64,000 nt of DNA, from contig NC_060116.1 of assembly GCF_021155765.1 (NCBI RefSeq), forward strand, positions 4,340,001 through 4,404,000, given 5' to 3'. This document shows positions 1 through 11,476 of this stretch, piece after piece. Numbering within the stretch: the first letter of the stretch is position 1; every line of letters starts with the position of its first letter. The translations under genes and the position numbers were made by a program. Source of the stretch: Diprion similis (lineage: Eukaryota > Arthropoda > Insecta > Hymenoptera > Diprionidae). The notes beneath the pieces are model-generated. The model was given only the letters and a program-made list of their open reading frames with translations, was not told the DNA's origin and made no database searches.

Positions 1-262
1 TCGTCGTAGACGCTTGTCAGATAGGTAGATGAAAATTATTCGAAAACACACACTAAGAATCCTTCGCACGCGTTCAGGTGAGTGCCACGTCGAGCATATA
101 AAAATGCCTTCCCCGTTCTAGCTGCTCCTACACACACCGATATGGCGTACATAGCATAGCCAGAAAATCAAGTATAATTATACTTACAATTAGCAAGTAT
201 TTTATATATATATATATTGATACGCTGTTACGATAATCATTTTCGACTACAAAAAACTTGAC

Positions 263-510
263 TCATTGCAATTGGGGTATTTTTTTATGGTCTTGAACTA
301 TTTGGAACAAATATTGTTTTTGTTCCTCATTATTAGTTAACAAATTATTATATTCCTCGACAAGGGCTATCCACGTTCAGCTGAATCATTTACTACTTTC
401 ATTTGTGAGAAAACCCTTAAGCACGTTTGAAAGCTTTCGGTAGATTCCCATTGTTTGAGAGGCTCATCCAGGAAATCATGGAGCAATTCACATTGTTGAA
501 ATAAGCGCTA
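263..510 (-). pseudogene. decayed coding fragment, one frameshift
   Basis: Read on the minus strand, roughly 508-370 gives an open, protein-like stretch (acidic, with segments such as DFLDEPLKQW and KVVNDSAERG) that hits a stop at 369-367. The next frame takes over directly at 367 and continues with equally protein-like sequence (ALVEEYNN, NNEEQKQ) to a stop at 265-263. A single missing base near 368-371 explains the switch. Another stop lies just upstream near 511. The style resembles a repeated, uncharacterised arthropod protein family, possibly carried by transposons, but that is recollection and not demonstrated. There are no splice signals and no intact partner nearby, so I read it as a relic and not as an exon. 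Confidence 0.4.
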
Positions 511-3500
511 AATAAGTATCAATGAATGTATTCATTGAAGATTATTGACGATAGTGAAAAATTCAATTTTACAGAGATTCTTGTGTTTTTTTTTTTTTTT
601 TTTTTTTTTTTTTGTTTTGCATTTATCGACGTATATATCGACCGATAATGGTTGCTGCGATCATCAAGATCGTTTTTTCTAGTATATTCAGTATTTATAC
701 ATAAGTTTGGAATATATTCATCATTTTAGGACAAGAAAAATGTTTGTTCCATCCATGCAAATTAATTATTTACGTATTGACGAAATAAAAAAAGACAAAA
801 GTCCGATGAGACACCTCTAAATCTTGAAGGACCGGCCCCTCCTTTCCCGAGGATTATTTTTTGATGTCCAAGTATAGTTTAAGATTGTGTAAATCAAAAA
901 AAAAAAATTATCGATTTATTTTCAAACAGTCTAATATATATATACGCACATACATAGGTATGGATGTATTCATTCAAAGTAGGTAAATTTCTACTAACTA
1001 ATTATTACTGTATTCTAACCTAAGTCGTCTAGTCTTCAGAATTTGTAGGGCGTACAGTCTAGTTCGAAAAGTCTGCCCGTCATCCAATGAGAAAAGAAGA
1101 GAATCACACATATATTGACGAAATTTGCAGTTTTTATTACGTCTTAACAGTAGAAAAACTCAAATCAATCGGATCGTGGTTTCCAAACTGGGTCCAATTG
1201 TTTTACGCCTTTCCGCTCGACGCACATGCGAATAAAAAATTCCCATGCAAGTACCCGATTACTTACCGTAAATTGCACAGCAAACTATCGTCAGGTTCAC
1301 GAAGAGACGAGAAAACCGGACAATAATGTCCTAAATAGTAACACTTATAAATATCGGTACGGAAATTATAACATCAAGTCATGCTACACCGGCTAGTTTC
1401 ATCCCTCTACCTTTCGCCGCATTAAACGATATACCTACACATATACATTTTGTGTACACGTATACTATACCTATGTATGTGCACAACACTATATATATAC
1501 TCTCCTCCTTCGGGCATCGATTAGAAGCGCCCCCTTAACTCTAATCACTTCCGTCCGTGCGCTTTGCACGCTGAGGAGGCGGCGGCGGAGGAGGATGAGG
1601 AAGAGGAGGAGGAGGAGGAGGCGGCAGGTCTACGTCGCGTCGCCCCGCCGAAGTTCCTGGCGGTTCTGCTCGCGCTGCTCCCGCTTATATCCACTCTCTT
1701 TCGAATATCATTCGACGCCCGTATAACTCCGCAGCTTGTTCCCAGGTAGCAGTATCCCGAAGGTTTCGGTCGCCGGAATACCGTCATCGCGTTTGGACAT
1801 GGTCAAACCTGTGTATTATACACACATAAGAGATGACCGGAGAGACCCCTGCAGCCGCAGCGGCAGTCCAAAAGTGAATGAGAAAAAAAGAGGAGAGACG
1901 GAAAGGAAAGAAAAAGTAATGGCTGCGAAAGAACACTTATACACACGCATGCATAGATCGGTACACATTCGGATGTATGTGAAAGTTTTAAAGGAACTGG
2001 AAACCTTGAGTCAAGCGGGAACAAGGGCTAAAGAGGGCACGGGGCGATTCGGAGGATCGGGGCGAACGCCCTTGTGCCCCCACACTTCGCCACGCATTAT
2101 ACCAACACGCGTTCACGAACTTGTCCATGAACCTAGGATGAAGAGCCAGTCGAAGATCCCCGCCGACCCGCCGCGATTCCAAGCAAACCCCTTGTATAAC
2201 GATGAGGGAGGTACAGTGTGAGCTATGCTTAAAGGGAAACTTGTGCCGGCGTTTGCGGGGTAGCCATTGTATTACACGCGTTACGCACTGCAGTATTCAA
2301 CGATTATATTATTGTACCCGCGTACGTGTATAACGTTGTACACGCCTGTTGAATCGTACGACACAGTTGGCGACGATCCTAGCAATGCTACATTCGTGCC
2401 GCGATAAGATAAGCTTTGTAATTTATCATTGTAGGCCGATTAGTGACCTTTTCACAAGACTCGTCGAGCGTAATATCGTATTCAATACACCGCGTCTTGT
2501 GTAATGCCTTATATTCAATAATTCGCCTCTGTTATGCAGTAATTTATCCAATACATGTGGAAAAGGGACCGAATTGTACTGACCCTGGATATCCCAATTT
2601 CTCAACAACATTGAAAACATCTGGTAAATTCATTTGGGAGTCACCCAGCAGCGTCTCCTCTACGTACTCCGGACTTATTGTTAACCGTTACTCGAATCGG
2701 TACTGGATAATCCTTATTACTAAGTACACGAGTGGACGAAGTACATCGCACAGCGTGTCTCGCTATATGGTCCGTGTTGTTCGCAGGGTATAACTACCTG
2801 CAGATATCCGCTTATATACCCATATATCTTCCAAAAACCGAGCCGTTCGAGTTCTGTGAAGCGCTTCCCTTTTCCGTCCATATCCTTGCGGCCTCAAACT
2901 CGCACCCGGCATACCTAAGCCGAGGCGAGCGAGGGTTCAAATTCTCTGAGTATGACTAAGGACTCGTCTTCAGGCTGAGTTGGACTCTTTTTCCATATTG
3001 TACGTACCTACCTACCTGCACTTTGACTCCACGGGCAGCATTACTCATCCAAATACACATTGTTTTTATTGTCCCTTGTGTCTCTTATAATAAGTTAACA
3101 CACAATACTTGGCAGCCCCCCTCCCCCCTGTGTGTACCTTACTGATCGAGCAGCAGGCCTGCCGCTCGGATATTATTACGCGCGTCTTAATAACACGCTT
3201 AAATGATTTTTAAAATGCCTCCACGGTATTTCTCGGTTCACCAGTTGACGAGAACGTGAAAGTGTACGGATTCTCACTTGAGAAAGGGGGAGGGAAAGAG
3301 AGACGGAGAGACACGACGAGAGGAAATAATACTTATCACACGTGTCGTACCTTCGTCCGCAATATTATTGTAATTCTAAAACTGTAACTTACGTTCTGTT
3401 CATTTATTTGCTGTTTATTCTGTTAATTACACGAAGGATAATAAATGCATGAGTTTAATTATACATACGTACCAGTTATACGGTGTATTTATATTTCTGG

Positions 3501-4320
3501 TTCAATTTCATGGAGAATCGCGAACAGTTACGGAAAATTGGAACAGCGTGTATAACACGTTACGTACGTTGATTGGTTGCAAATTGTATCTGATTTCGAA
3601 TTTCGAAACGTCTCTAGCGTGATCTAAATCGGTGGAAATAATCGGCAACAAGCTTCTGACACGGTCCTTGGCATTTAAACTGTTGCTGCTTTTAGCAGTC
3701 TGCGGTGCAGTTTGATCTATAATTAGTCGCAGTATTATTTTTACTATTTTAGTCGAACCGCAGGGGCGGCGTGGCGTAGCTTTTTCTTCTTCTTCTTCTC
3801 GCTGGAGTTCACGAAGCTTTCAAAGCTACATCGTGTACCTATACTTATACCTATAGCATAGCATACAACCGCGTACGCATAACTCGCGCCTAGACCATCC
3901 CCCCCCCCCTCCCCCCCCCCCCATTTGACTCATCTCGGAACGGTCCAAATGTCGTTGTTCCCTGCCTCAGGTCTCGTGAACGAGTCAAGTTGATGCTTCG
4001 CCGCGCGTCGCTTTGCGCAGCTTTGGCCCCATAGGTTTTAATACTATGTAGTTAAAATCTATCACTTGTCAAGGGAGTTAAATAATTCATAAAGACATGT
4101 ATATCCATATGTATAATCGTGTATAAAATAAGTATCGCAAGGAATAACTTTCCAAGTATTACATGAAATTTCAACAATGTTTAAATAATCTTACGGCTAT
4201 GAAGTTTTAAAACAAAGGCCTAAGAGAGAAAAAAAAAAAAAAAAAAAAAAAAACATGATGACGAAAATCTCAATGTTTCACACAGGCCGAGTATAATTGT
4301 TCGATACAGTTTGGAGGGGG
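511..4320. other. gene-poor, repeat-rich stretch
   Basis: No supported coding region. Contents include a poly-T run (about 585-613), short AT repeats, a GGA/GAG purine repeat inside a CpG-rich patch (about 1,575-1,625), a C tract broken by one T (3,899-3,922) and a poly-A run (about 4,230-4,252). Open frames here, including one of 161 codons at 1,736-2,221, have no domain, no splice context and low-complexity or erratic composition. The stretch could be distal regulatory DNA of taranis or the 3' side of a gene outside the window. Confidence 0.5.
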
Positions 4321-4329
4321 AACAAAGTT

Positions 4330-4640
4330 TTTACGCTGGTTAGTAGCCGGCGTGCACGTGTTATTTGGGTATAAATTTGTCGCGTGACTCGAAGACCATG
4401 CGCCTGCAATGCAAGGAAACGCATGGTGTGCCCTACGCGCGCGCCGCGCCTGACCCCCGATACGCTCGTGTCACGTAGGCATCGCCCGCCATCTTGACAC
4501 CTCGACTGGAAAATCGTCGAAACTTGAAAAATCCTTGGGCTTCACTGTGCGCCAGTGGGAGTCAAGGCAGCCCCTCGTCGGTTGTGAGTGTAGGTTTATT
4601 ATTTTGGAATTGGAGTGGACGGATACAAGGCTTGCGGAGA
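4330..4640. promoter_or_regulatory. CpG-dense possible promoter or CRE
   Basis: An unusually CpG-rich island in AT-rich surroundings. It contains an E-box CACGTG (4,355-4,360), a run of CGCG dinucleotides (about 4,434-4,448) and a YY1/Pho-type CCGCCATCTTG (4,486-4,496). A plausible splice donor (TTGTGAGTG) follows near 4,583. Together these look like a transcription start region, perhaps a noncoding RNA or an alternative upstream exon of taranis. No acceptor or product can be assigned, so this stays tentative. Confidence 0.25.
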
Positions 4641-6920
4641 ACCGCGGTGACGCCGAAACATTCATCGAAATGAAGTTACTACATGGTATTACAGTATGCA
4701 GAAAACTCAAAATCGGACGGAAGCGTTGCCGATTATCTTCCTCTATCCCTCGCCCTGTTCTATTCATCGGAATCACTTGGAATGAGAACCCCTGACTCGT
4801 ATCTGTCTGACGCATGAATAATCCGTCCGCGGACACGGGAATCCGTTGGCGAGTTTCTTTTATTTTATATATACGCATTGTATATATGTACTTGTAAATA
4901 AATGCATACAAGCAGCTATGCAAGTACTGAAATGCAGTTTTTCCTCATTCTGATATACCTTATACTGGGCTGTATCGTTGCACTCGACGCGTAATTTGCA
5001 TTTGGGTTAAAAAATAATTACGAATTGAGAAAGATTACTCGCGCTTGTTGGGTTACATATTCGTATACGTAGTATTCTGTAAGTGTCTGTTTGAAAAAGG
5101 CACAAAATAAAATAAGTTCATCACCAAGCGTACACGTACACAATCGTGTATTGTTTAAACTTGTCTGGTGACATTTTTGGTGCAAAAGCTTGGATATGCT
5201 TACACGTATGCGTTGTGTAACGATGGAACGAACCGCAAAGATTCAATCATTAGCATTTTTCAAAGGCAGTTCTGGTGATCAAAAGACTCGTGCTGCGGAA
5301 ACTTAACAGAAAATGATGCGGCTGTTACACGTGTCATGTATATAATATATACACAGTTTATCGATTAACCTCTCCGCGATAGTCGATGTATCGGTAAAAT
5401 AATTCGATCAATATTTATGTCAGAGGTATATATCGAGACGATTAGGCGAGAAAAATAAACCGCGGTACAGGCTGTTATAGTACGCGAGAAAACACAAGAT
5501 CTTTGGATCATGAAAGCTGTGTTTCAACAAATATGCACATACATTTTACATACACGTGTACTGTATATGCTGATAAATACGCATGTGCACCAAGTCATCA
5601 CCGGTATGTGTACATACGCTCATAAGTATTCTATATTGTTGTAATATCCTATAATTGTTAATCGTATACATGTTGCGCATACATGAAGCGCGGTTAATCC
5701 TGTACATACGCATATAGGGTGCGGGTAAAAGCGGACGATTCCATTCACTTGTGTACACCTATGCTATAACACGGCTATCAACAGGACGAGTTAATTTGGA
5801 CTAATGTGGAGGAAAATACAGGTTCGGTCACGTTCTGATTCTCTGTTACAAAAACTAAATTTTTTATACTAACTAAAAAATCCGTTACACATAATGAATT
5901 GGGTTACAGGCCTCGCAATCAGCTGAATATCAATTTAATTTATCGATCATCAGCAGTAATTGATTGCAGTTTAAATAAAGAAATAAAGAAATTATTGCTC
6001 AGCCTTAGATACGAGAAAGTGCAGATGTGATTTCAATATCGTTGAGACCGATTTGCTTGTCCTTAAACCACAATCGAGAAGAAAATATAAGTTATCCGTC
6101 AAACAATTGCAAGGACCGTGACTAAATTTCCATTTTTAGAATTTCGCCGAAGATACCTGGTTAATTTCTGTTTCGTTAATAACTGGTCCCGTTAAGCCTT
6201 ACCGAGAACCTTAGAAGCCGATGCAGTTAGACAAAGCCAGGAGCAGCGATAGGCGAGCGGATGTATATAGGTATAAGAAAGAACGAGCCGGGTAAGTGTG
6301 TTCGTCGCGTCGAAAAGTAGAAAGAGGGGAAGACTGTGAAATCTACAAGGGTCGAAGACGAGAACGTATAGTAATAGCCGATGGAGGCAGCACACAAGGC
6401 ACGGAGGGAGTGCAAGTTTTCCAACATTCACCAAACTCGTCTACTGTATATACGATCGAATCTTATATTATACCAGGACTCGCATTGTTTTGTATTTTAT
6501 TCGCGCTCGCTTCGATTTAAAAGAATTAGAATAATGGTACACGATTCATTTCGTCTCGAGCCAGCATCCCGGTCATCCACCTCATACCCTGATATTCATA
6601 TACGCCTATACATCTGTAAATATCCATCCTTTAGGCAAGCACGCGTTAAATACGCGTAACATCTACACGGCAGATATCCGACGATATTACAGATACCTAC
6701 CTACATGTATGTTATTATAGAAAGCTGTACTACGGATAGAGACTTGTAAACCATGCACGACTATCGGTCGATGGGTATAATACAAAGTGCAGAACGAAAC
6801 GAAACGAAGCGGTGATGGCGCCAGACTATAACGTCTAGGTGTACGTATTTTAGTTGAGCCACGCCACCAACTCTCGCGAAAACTGATTAGCTTGCTCTCT
6901 GGTTAATAAGCAGCAGCTAG
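4641..6920. other. intergenic, no gene seen
   Basis: AT-rich DNA with scattered CpG and short microsatellite-like ACGTAT/TATACG strings. I see no conserved protein, tRNA or rRNA signal. The longer open frames on both strands lack family resemblance. Confidence 0.5.
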
Positions 6921-6925
6921 ATCGC

Positions 6926-6956
6926 CAGAGAGAGAGATAGCGAGAGAGAGAGAGAG
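6926..6956. repeat. (GA)n tract, GAGA-factor-like
   Basis: Alternating GA on the plus strand with a short interruption (GAGAGAGAGATAGCGAGAGA and onward). It lies about 0.95 kb upstream of the inferred taranis start site. GAGA tracts are typical binding sites of GAF/Trl at insect developmental promoters; use here is inferred from position only. Confidence 0.6.
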
Positions 6957-7777
6957 CAACGACTAAGGGGGGCGAGAGGCGGTATACCGCTGCACACTGC
7001 ACACGCGTACGTAAGTCCAAGCAAGATGAGGCTTATATACGTAGGGCTGCGTGCGCCGAGGAAGACGTGTAGAGGCGAGAACAAAAGAGGTGCCTGCAGG
7101 GAGTACGTACATATGCGTGGATCGGAGAAGGACAAACTGTAATGGCGGGGAGCGTGCGCGCGACAAGGACGCGAGAGGTGGGGTTCGCTAGATTTGAAGA
7201 AAATTGATGTTGAATAACGAAGAATCTGTCGAATTGTAAGAAATAATTATATTCAACAAAGCTACGCGACGAATAATTCGACTAGTATAAGTCACACTTA
7301 GGAAGTCCGAATCTTTGTTCAATCGGGCAGCGTACGTACGAAGTCAAAACGAAGTGGAAATCTCTCGTATATAATACGTAGATAGATAGGAAATTTGATG
7401 ACAGACATAAGCGCGGTTTATGTTTTATCTGAAAACGCTTCTCCGAGCGTTGTAAATTATTTTTGTCTAATCGCTGAGAGGGGAAGTAATACATGTGTGT
7501 AATGTGTGCAGAAGCGCACCGCGCACCTGCCTGCACCAAGCTGATTGAATATTTTAAATAATCTCTAACAATAAATCGGTAATCGGCAGAGGCGAAGAGG
7601 TCTGAGTTAAACGGCACTACCGATCGTACGCCTGCGAACCATTCGCTCGAATTTTAGTCGCTAATCCTTGAGCCTTATACTGAGAAAAAGGCAATTGTTT
7701 GCCACTGTACAAACGAGAGGCGCGCCGAGAGGGGGGGGCAGGAGCCCGCGAAGGGGAAACTTACAACTCTGACGTAG

Positions 7778-7842
7778 TCGTTCGTTCGTTCGTTCGTTCG
7801 TTGGTTCGTTCGTTCGTTCGTTCGTCGTCCGTTCGTTGGTTC
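7778..7842 (+). repeat. (TTCG)n tetranucleotide repeat
   Basis: Near-perfect GTTC/TTCG tandem units, with GGTTCG and CGTCGTCC interruptions. The array ends about 50 bp upstream of the inferred taranis start site, so length variation here would alter promoter-proximal spacing. Confidence 0.8.
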
Positions 7843-7879
7843 GGCGGGGCTATCGCATCATCGCTAGCCAGCGCACACC

Positions 7880-7930
7880 AGTCGGCAGTCAGTCGCAATC
7901 TGTCACTGGTTTGGCTCGGTCGTTCTCGCC
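7880..7930 (+). promoter_or_regulatory. tara: Inr + DPE core promoter (probable tara)
   Basis: An insect initiator TCAGTC lies at 7,889-7,894. Taking its A (7,891) as +1, the downstream promoter element window +28 to +33 is 7,918-7,923 and reads GGTCGT, a full match to the DPE consensus RGWYVT at exactly the required spacing. No TATA box is evident at -30. DPE promoters without TATA are typical of insect developmental genes, and the next plus-strand coding exon is taranis. The motifs and spacing are seen directly; use as the tara promoter is inferred. Confidence 0.5.
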
Positions 7931-8544
7931 GGAGCTACGTTTGCACGTACACACATTCGTGCATACTTCGTTTTGAACAGTAGTCAATCAATTAATTTCA
8001 CATCATCACCCGCCGTCATCTTTAATATTATATTATTATTATTATTGTTGTAACGGTTGGAACGATCGTCGCAATTCGAGTTGTACACGTCGTCGTCGTC
8101 GTCGTCGTGCATCGTCGAACCAGAAACGTGTTGTATGCCTGTATTATATATATACATATGTATTAAAATTAACAAAGTGGCGAAAGTATTTACACACTGC
8201 GTGTACCAAGTGATGACGTCATAACGCCTGTTCTGATTTCGTTTGCATTCTTCGATAAGGCAAACGATATTTAAAAACCAAAAAAAAAAAATCAAGTAAA
8301 ATACTAAACCAATAGTAATAATAATAATAATAATAAACAATTATAGAGAAAGAAGGTGAAAAAGAACTGTTTGTGTATCGTTGCGCATTGCGTTGTACGC
8401 GTATAATTTTTTAAAAGGACAAAGCAAGTGTTTTATCCTCCGTTGCTGCATTTGTGTGGTGGGTCTCTATTCAAATATCCCAACTGTATTGTCAACGAAG
8501 CTGCTCTGCTGCTATAATTGTGGCTGTGGAACAACTTGATATAG
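7891..8544 (+). other. tara: probable 5'-UTR exon of taranis
   Basis: This runs from the inferred start site to a donor (GATATAG|GTAAAG, intron from 8,545). Joined to the acceptor TTGTTACAG|ACG at 18,167/18,168, the frame of the downstream ATG stays open back to a stop codon at 8,412-8,414 with no other ATG. That supports 18,176 as the true start codon. The exon contains a CGT repeat (about 8,089-8,108), a 29-codon upstream ORF (8,135-8,224) and a palindromic CRE (8,214-8,221). The exon end is a prediction; another donor may be used. Confidence 0.4.
8214..8221. promoter_or_regulatory. palindromic CRE TGACGTCA
   Basis: Full 8-bp CREB/ATF palindrome inside the inferred taranis 5' exon, overlapping the end of a short upstream ORF. 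It is one of four full sites between 8.2 and 17.9 kb (others at 10,533, 11,469 and 17,877). Confidence 0.5.
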
Positions 8545-9613
8545 GTAAAGAAATTTCACTTACGTCACGCGTGTATACGTATCTATACATGTATATATGT
8601 ATATGTATATGTGATCGTCAAGTTGGTCAATCTTGATATACAGTAAATAATTAGAGGTGCCTGAAACGCGTTTGCGGTAATTCCCCGCGATTCATCGTCT
8701 GTAACACACGCTTGTTAGTCATACCCCTCCGCGTATTGCCCATTCTCACTTCCGATCGTATTGAACGTTATACGAGCGGTACTGAGAGGAAAATAAAAAC
8801 CCCGCGTAGGCCTGAGTATATCGCTATATACTATATGCCACACTTATTGTACTCACGTCGTGAAATTTTTCCTTTGTGGAACGCGCGTCTTGTAGGTCGC
8901 GACAAGTTGATTCTCTCGACATACGCGTCCGCACTATCGCGTTTTACACGCCTTGTCAACGAGTGCAATAACAATCTATAGTATAATATATCTGTACAAA
9001 TCGCGATCCTTTTATCAGTATAATAATCTATTTATTTTTTCTTACATACTTATATCGCTTATTTTCATCGGATAAACTTTGAATTTTCTCATACTCGTGT
9101 ATATATATGTATATATAATGTATGTGTATTCATTACGCTTGTGTATACGTACGTACACGTTATTGCCTTTCGACTTTCACATTTTTGTTACCGTGTGTAA
9201 GAGAAGAAGTCAGTCTGATATACTCTGTTTCATTTCTGCTGCGTTTTTTTTTGTTTCTTCCTACTGATTTTTCGCTCAAGTTTTCCTCCTTTGTATATAA
9301 TATATATGTATACGTATTATACGTGATAAAACGTATGCATGCCTATTTACGTATTATCTTTTCCTTCTTCTCGCGTATTGTGTAGGGTAATGACGCGCGT
9401 CTAAAATTAATAATAAAAGAACGACAACGAATATTAGAAAGAGTAATAAATGGCGTAAAAGAAAATCGCGAAATAGCTGCAGCGCGTGAGTAATGTTGAA
9501 AGTGAATTTCGTCAAGTTATGGCTGACAATCTGATCGACGTAGTTGTTTTTGTTTTTTATATATTTTGCCGCGGTGATGTGCAAATACGTAATTACATAC
9601 ACCAAGTAGTCGG

Positions 9614-9650
9614 TATTAATTAATTAATTAATTGATTAATTAATTAATTG
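9614..9650. repeat. TAAT/ATTA homeodomain-type repeat
   Basis: A run of TAATTAAT units with one ATTGATTAAT interruption. Each unit is a core homeodomain site (TAAT/ATTA). It is either a simple 4-bp repeat or a clustered homeodomain target; sequence alone cannot separate the two. Confidence 0.6.
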
Positions 9651-10137
9651 AGTATATGTACAGTGTCTCTTATAGTACAGGTAGAGTTTTCTCATTTTAT
9701 CCGATTATGATACTGCACCTTCTGCAGCGATTTGGATAATACGTAATGGCGACATTACAGAGAGAAACGCCAACGTTGATCGCCGCGATCGCTCGCTCGA
9801 CTTGAGAGGCTCCGCTAAACTCCCGACGAGAAGACGACTACTACGCGGTCACTCTTCTCAAGCCCATATTTAAATTTAACGCACTGATCTCATTCCTCGG
9901 TGAATCTGCTTTCGAAAATAGCGCAACTCGCATACAACAACTGTATATATGTATATACGGTATATGGTATATCGTATGCAATGGCATGTGTGTGGTGGTG
10001 GTGGTGGTACAGCAGCGGCGGGCAGTAGTCTATGCTCGACTTCTTCGTACACCTAGCGGATCGCGGGGTCATCGCGACGATTATAATACGCGAAGGAACG
10101 AAGAAGGAACGAGTGAACGGGCGTGCGTAACCACCTC

Positions 10138-10163
10138 TTCTTCTTCTTCTTCTTCTTCTTCTT

Positions 10164-10192
<29 letters not shown>
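10138..10192 (+). repeat. (TTC)n homopyrimidine microsatellite
   Basis: About 18 uninterrupted TTC units, GAA on the other strand. Mirror-symmetric homopurine/homopyrimidine runs of this length can form triplex (H-DNA) and are length-unstable, as in GAA/TTC expansions. It lies within the inferred taranis intron. Confidence 0.85.
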
Positions 10193-10194
<2 letters not shown>

Positions 10195-10532
10195 TCCTTG
10201 CGACACGTACATACATGCTTGATTTATACATACATCGACGCCGGAATGCGCGTGCAGGGCGCCTTGAAAACGTGTTTTCGAAACATTAGCAGATTTACGC
10301 GATATCCAGGATGGGTGTAACAGTCTTGTGTGACCCGATAAAACAGCCAGCCGGTAGCAGTCAGTTTAAACCATAAGTATATCTTGACTTTGCGCGACAT
10401 GCATATCTGCGATCCGTACCTATATAATACATATATGTACCTGATAAATGAGAAGAAGAAAAAGAAAAGTATAAAGTACGCAGAAAACAACAAAACACAC
10501 ACACGCCAGACTTAATACGCAGATTACGCTAA

Positions 10533-10540
10533 TGACGTCA
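10533..10540. promoter_or_regulatory. palindromic CRE TGACGTCA
   Basis: Second full CREB/ATF palindrome of the taranis 5' region, in the context AATGACGTCAGTC. Confidence 0.4.
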
Positions 10541-11468
10541 GTCCCAATGTATATTCGTATACGTATAATGCATTTGTGTACGTCTTCGTTATGGCGCCTT
10601 TATTTTTCACTCGATTCGAATTGAAGGACATTTACGTGATCGTCGCGTCGATGCTCTTGTGTATTTTTTTCACAACCTAACGTCGGTGTGTTTCTCTCTC
10701 TTTGCTTTGAATAACCCCCCCACGCGTTGCATGCATGTGTTTACATCGAGCATGTCATGCCGATTTACATGTATACATGTGCGTTGGGTAGTTTGTCAGA
10801 AGCGTACGTTGTCTCTCGGTGTAAAAAGATGGTATGATCAATTTCTTCTTGTACTTCTTTTTTTTTTTTTTTTTTTTTTTATCTTTATATTTTTTCATTT
10901 GAAAAACAGAAATATCGTTGTTATGCCAATTTGTTATACCGATACAGCAGCGAACAAGTAGAATTTGAAATTAATGACAAACGGGTCAGTTTATTTTTTT
11001 TTTTTTTCTCATGTATTATTGCCGGCAAGATAGTACTTGCCACGGTATATGCAAGAGAATTACGAGAATACTCTCGAACTGTCGAAATTATTGCGATTAC
11101 TAATCGTGTGACTAATTTGCGTTGTTCCCGGTATGCGCGATACTTTATATGTAGATTGCATATTACATTCAACACATGCAATGATGATGCCTGATTGATC
11201 TTGATAGTAGCTCTTCTCCCATCCTCCTTCTTTATCTGTCGTCATTGTTTTCTGCGAAATTCGAACCGCGAGTACGCGAGGGCTTTGGCTTACTGACGTC
11301 GTTCCGTGTGTCGCGTTGAGGAAATAACGGAGGGGGGTGAGGAGGGGTGACACACAGAGAAACGGCGCACATGCATAATGCAAGGCAAAAAAGCCACTAC
11401 AAGTGGACGACGACGACGACGACGACGTTTTGGTCGCGCGACAGCTGAAACGTCGCGACGTCGGCGTG

Positions 11469-11476
11469 TGACGTCA
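11469..11476. promoter_or_regulatory. palindromic CRE TGACGTCA
   Basis: Third full CREB/ATF palindrome, in a CpG-rich patch (GTGTGACGTCACGG) between a CGA and a GGT repeat. Confidence 0.4.

Noticed and set aside
1087-1326. 79-codon plus-strand frame (MRKEENHTYID...)
   Set aside because: Reads somewhat protein-like but has no family resemblance, splice context or neighbour support.
1736-2221. 161-codon plus-strand open frame
   Set aside because: No recognisable domain, charged low-complexity text, and overlapping equally long frames on the other strand; typical of a CpG-rich patch with few stops.
2880-2960. tRNA-like GGTTCAAATTC string
   Set aside because: The T-arm stem does not pair and no acceptor or anticodon stem can be built around it.
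4471-4923. 150-codon minus-strand frame
   Set aside because: Overlaps the CpG-rich patch; no motif, no splice continuation, composition unlike a protein.
9890-10231. Arginine-rich and serine-rich frames over the TTC repeat
   Set aside because: Translations of the (TTC)n microsatellite.
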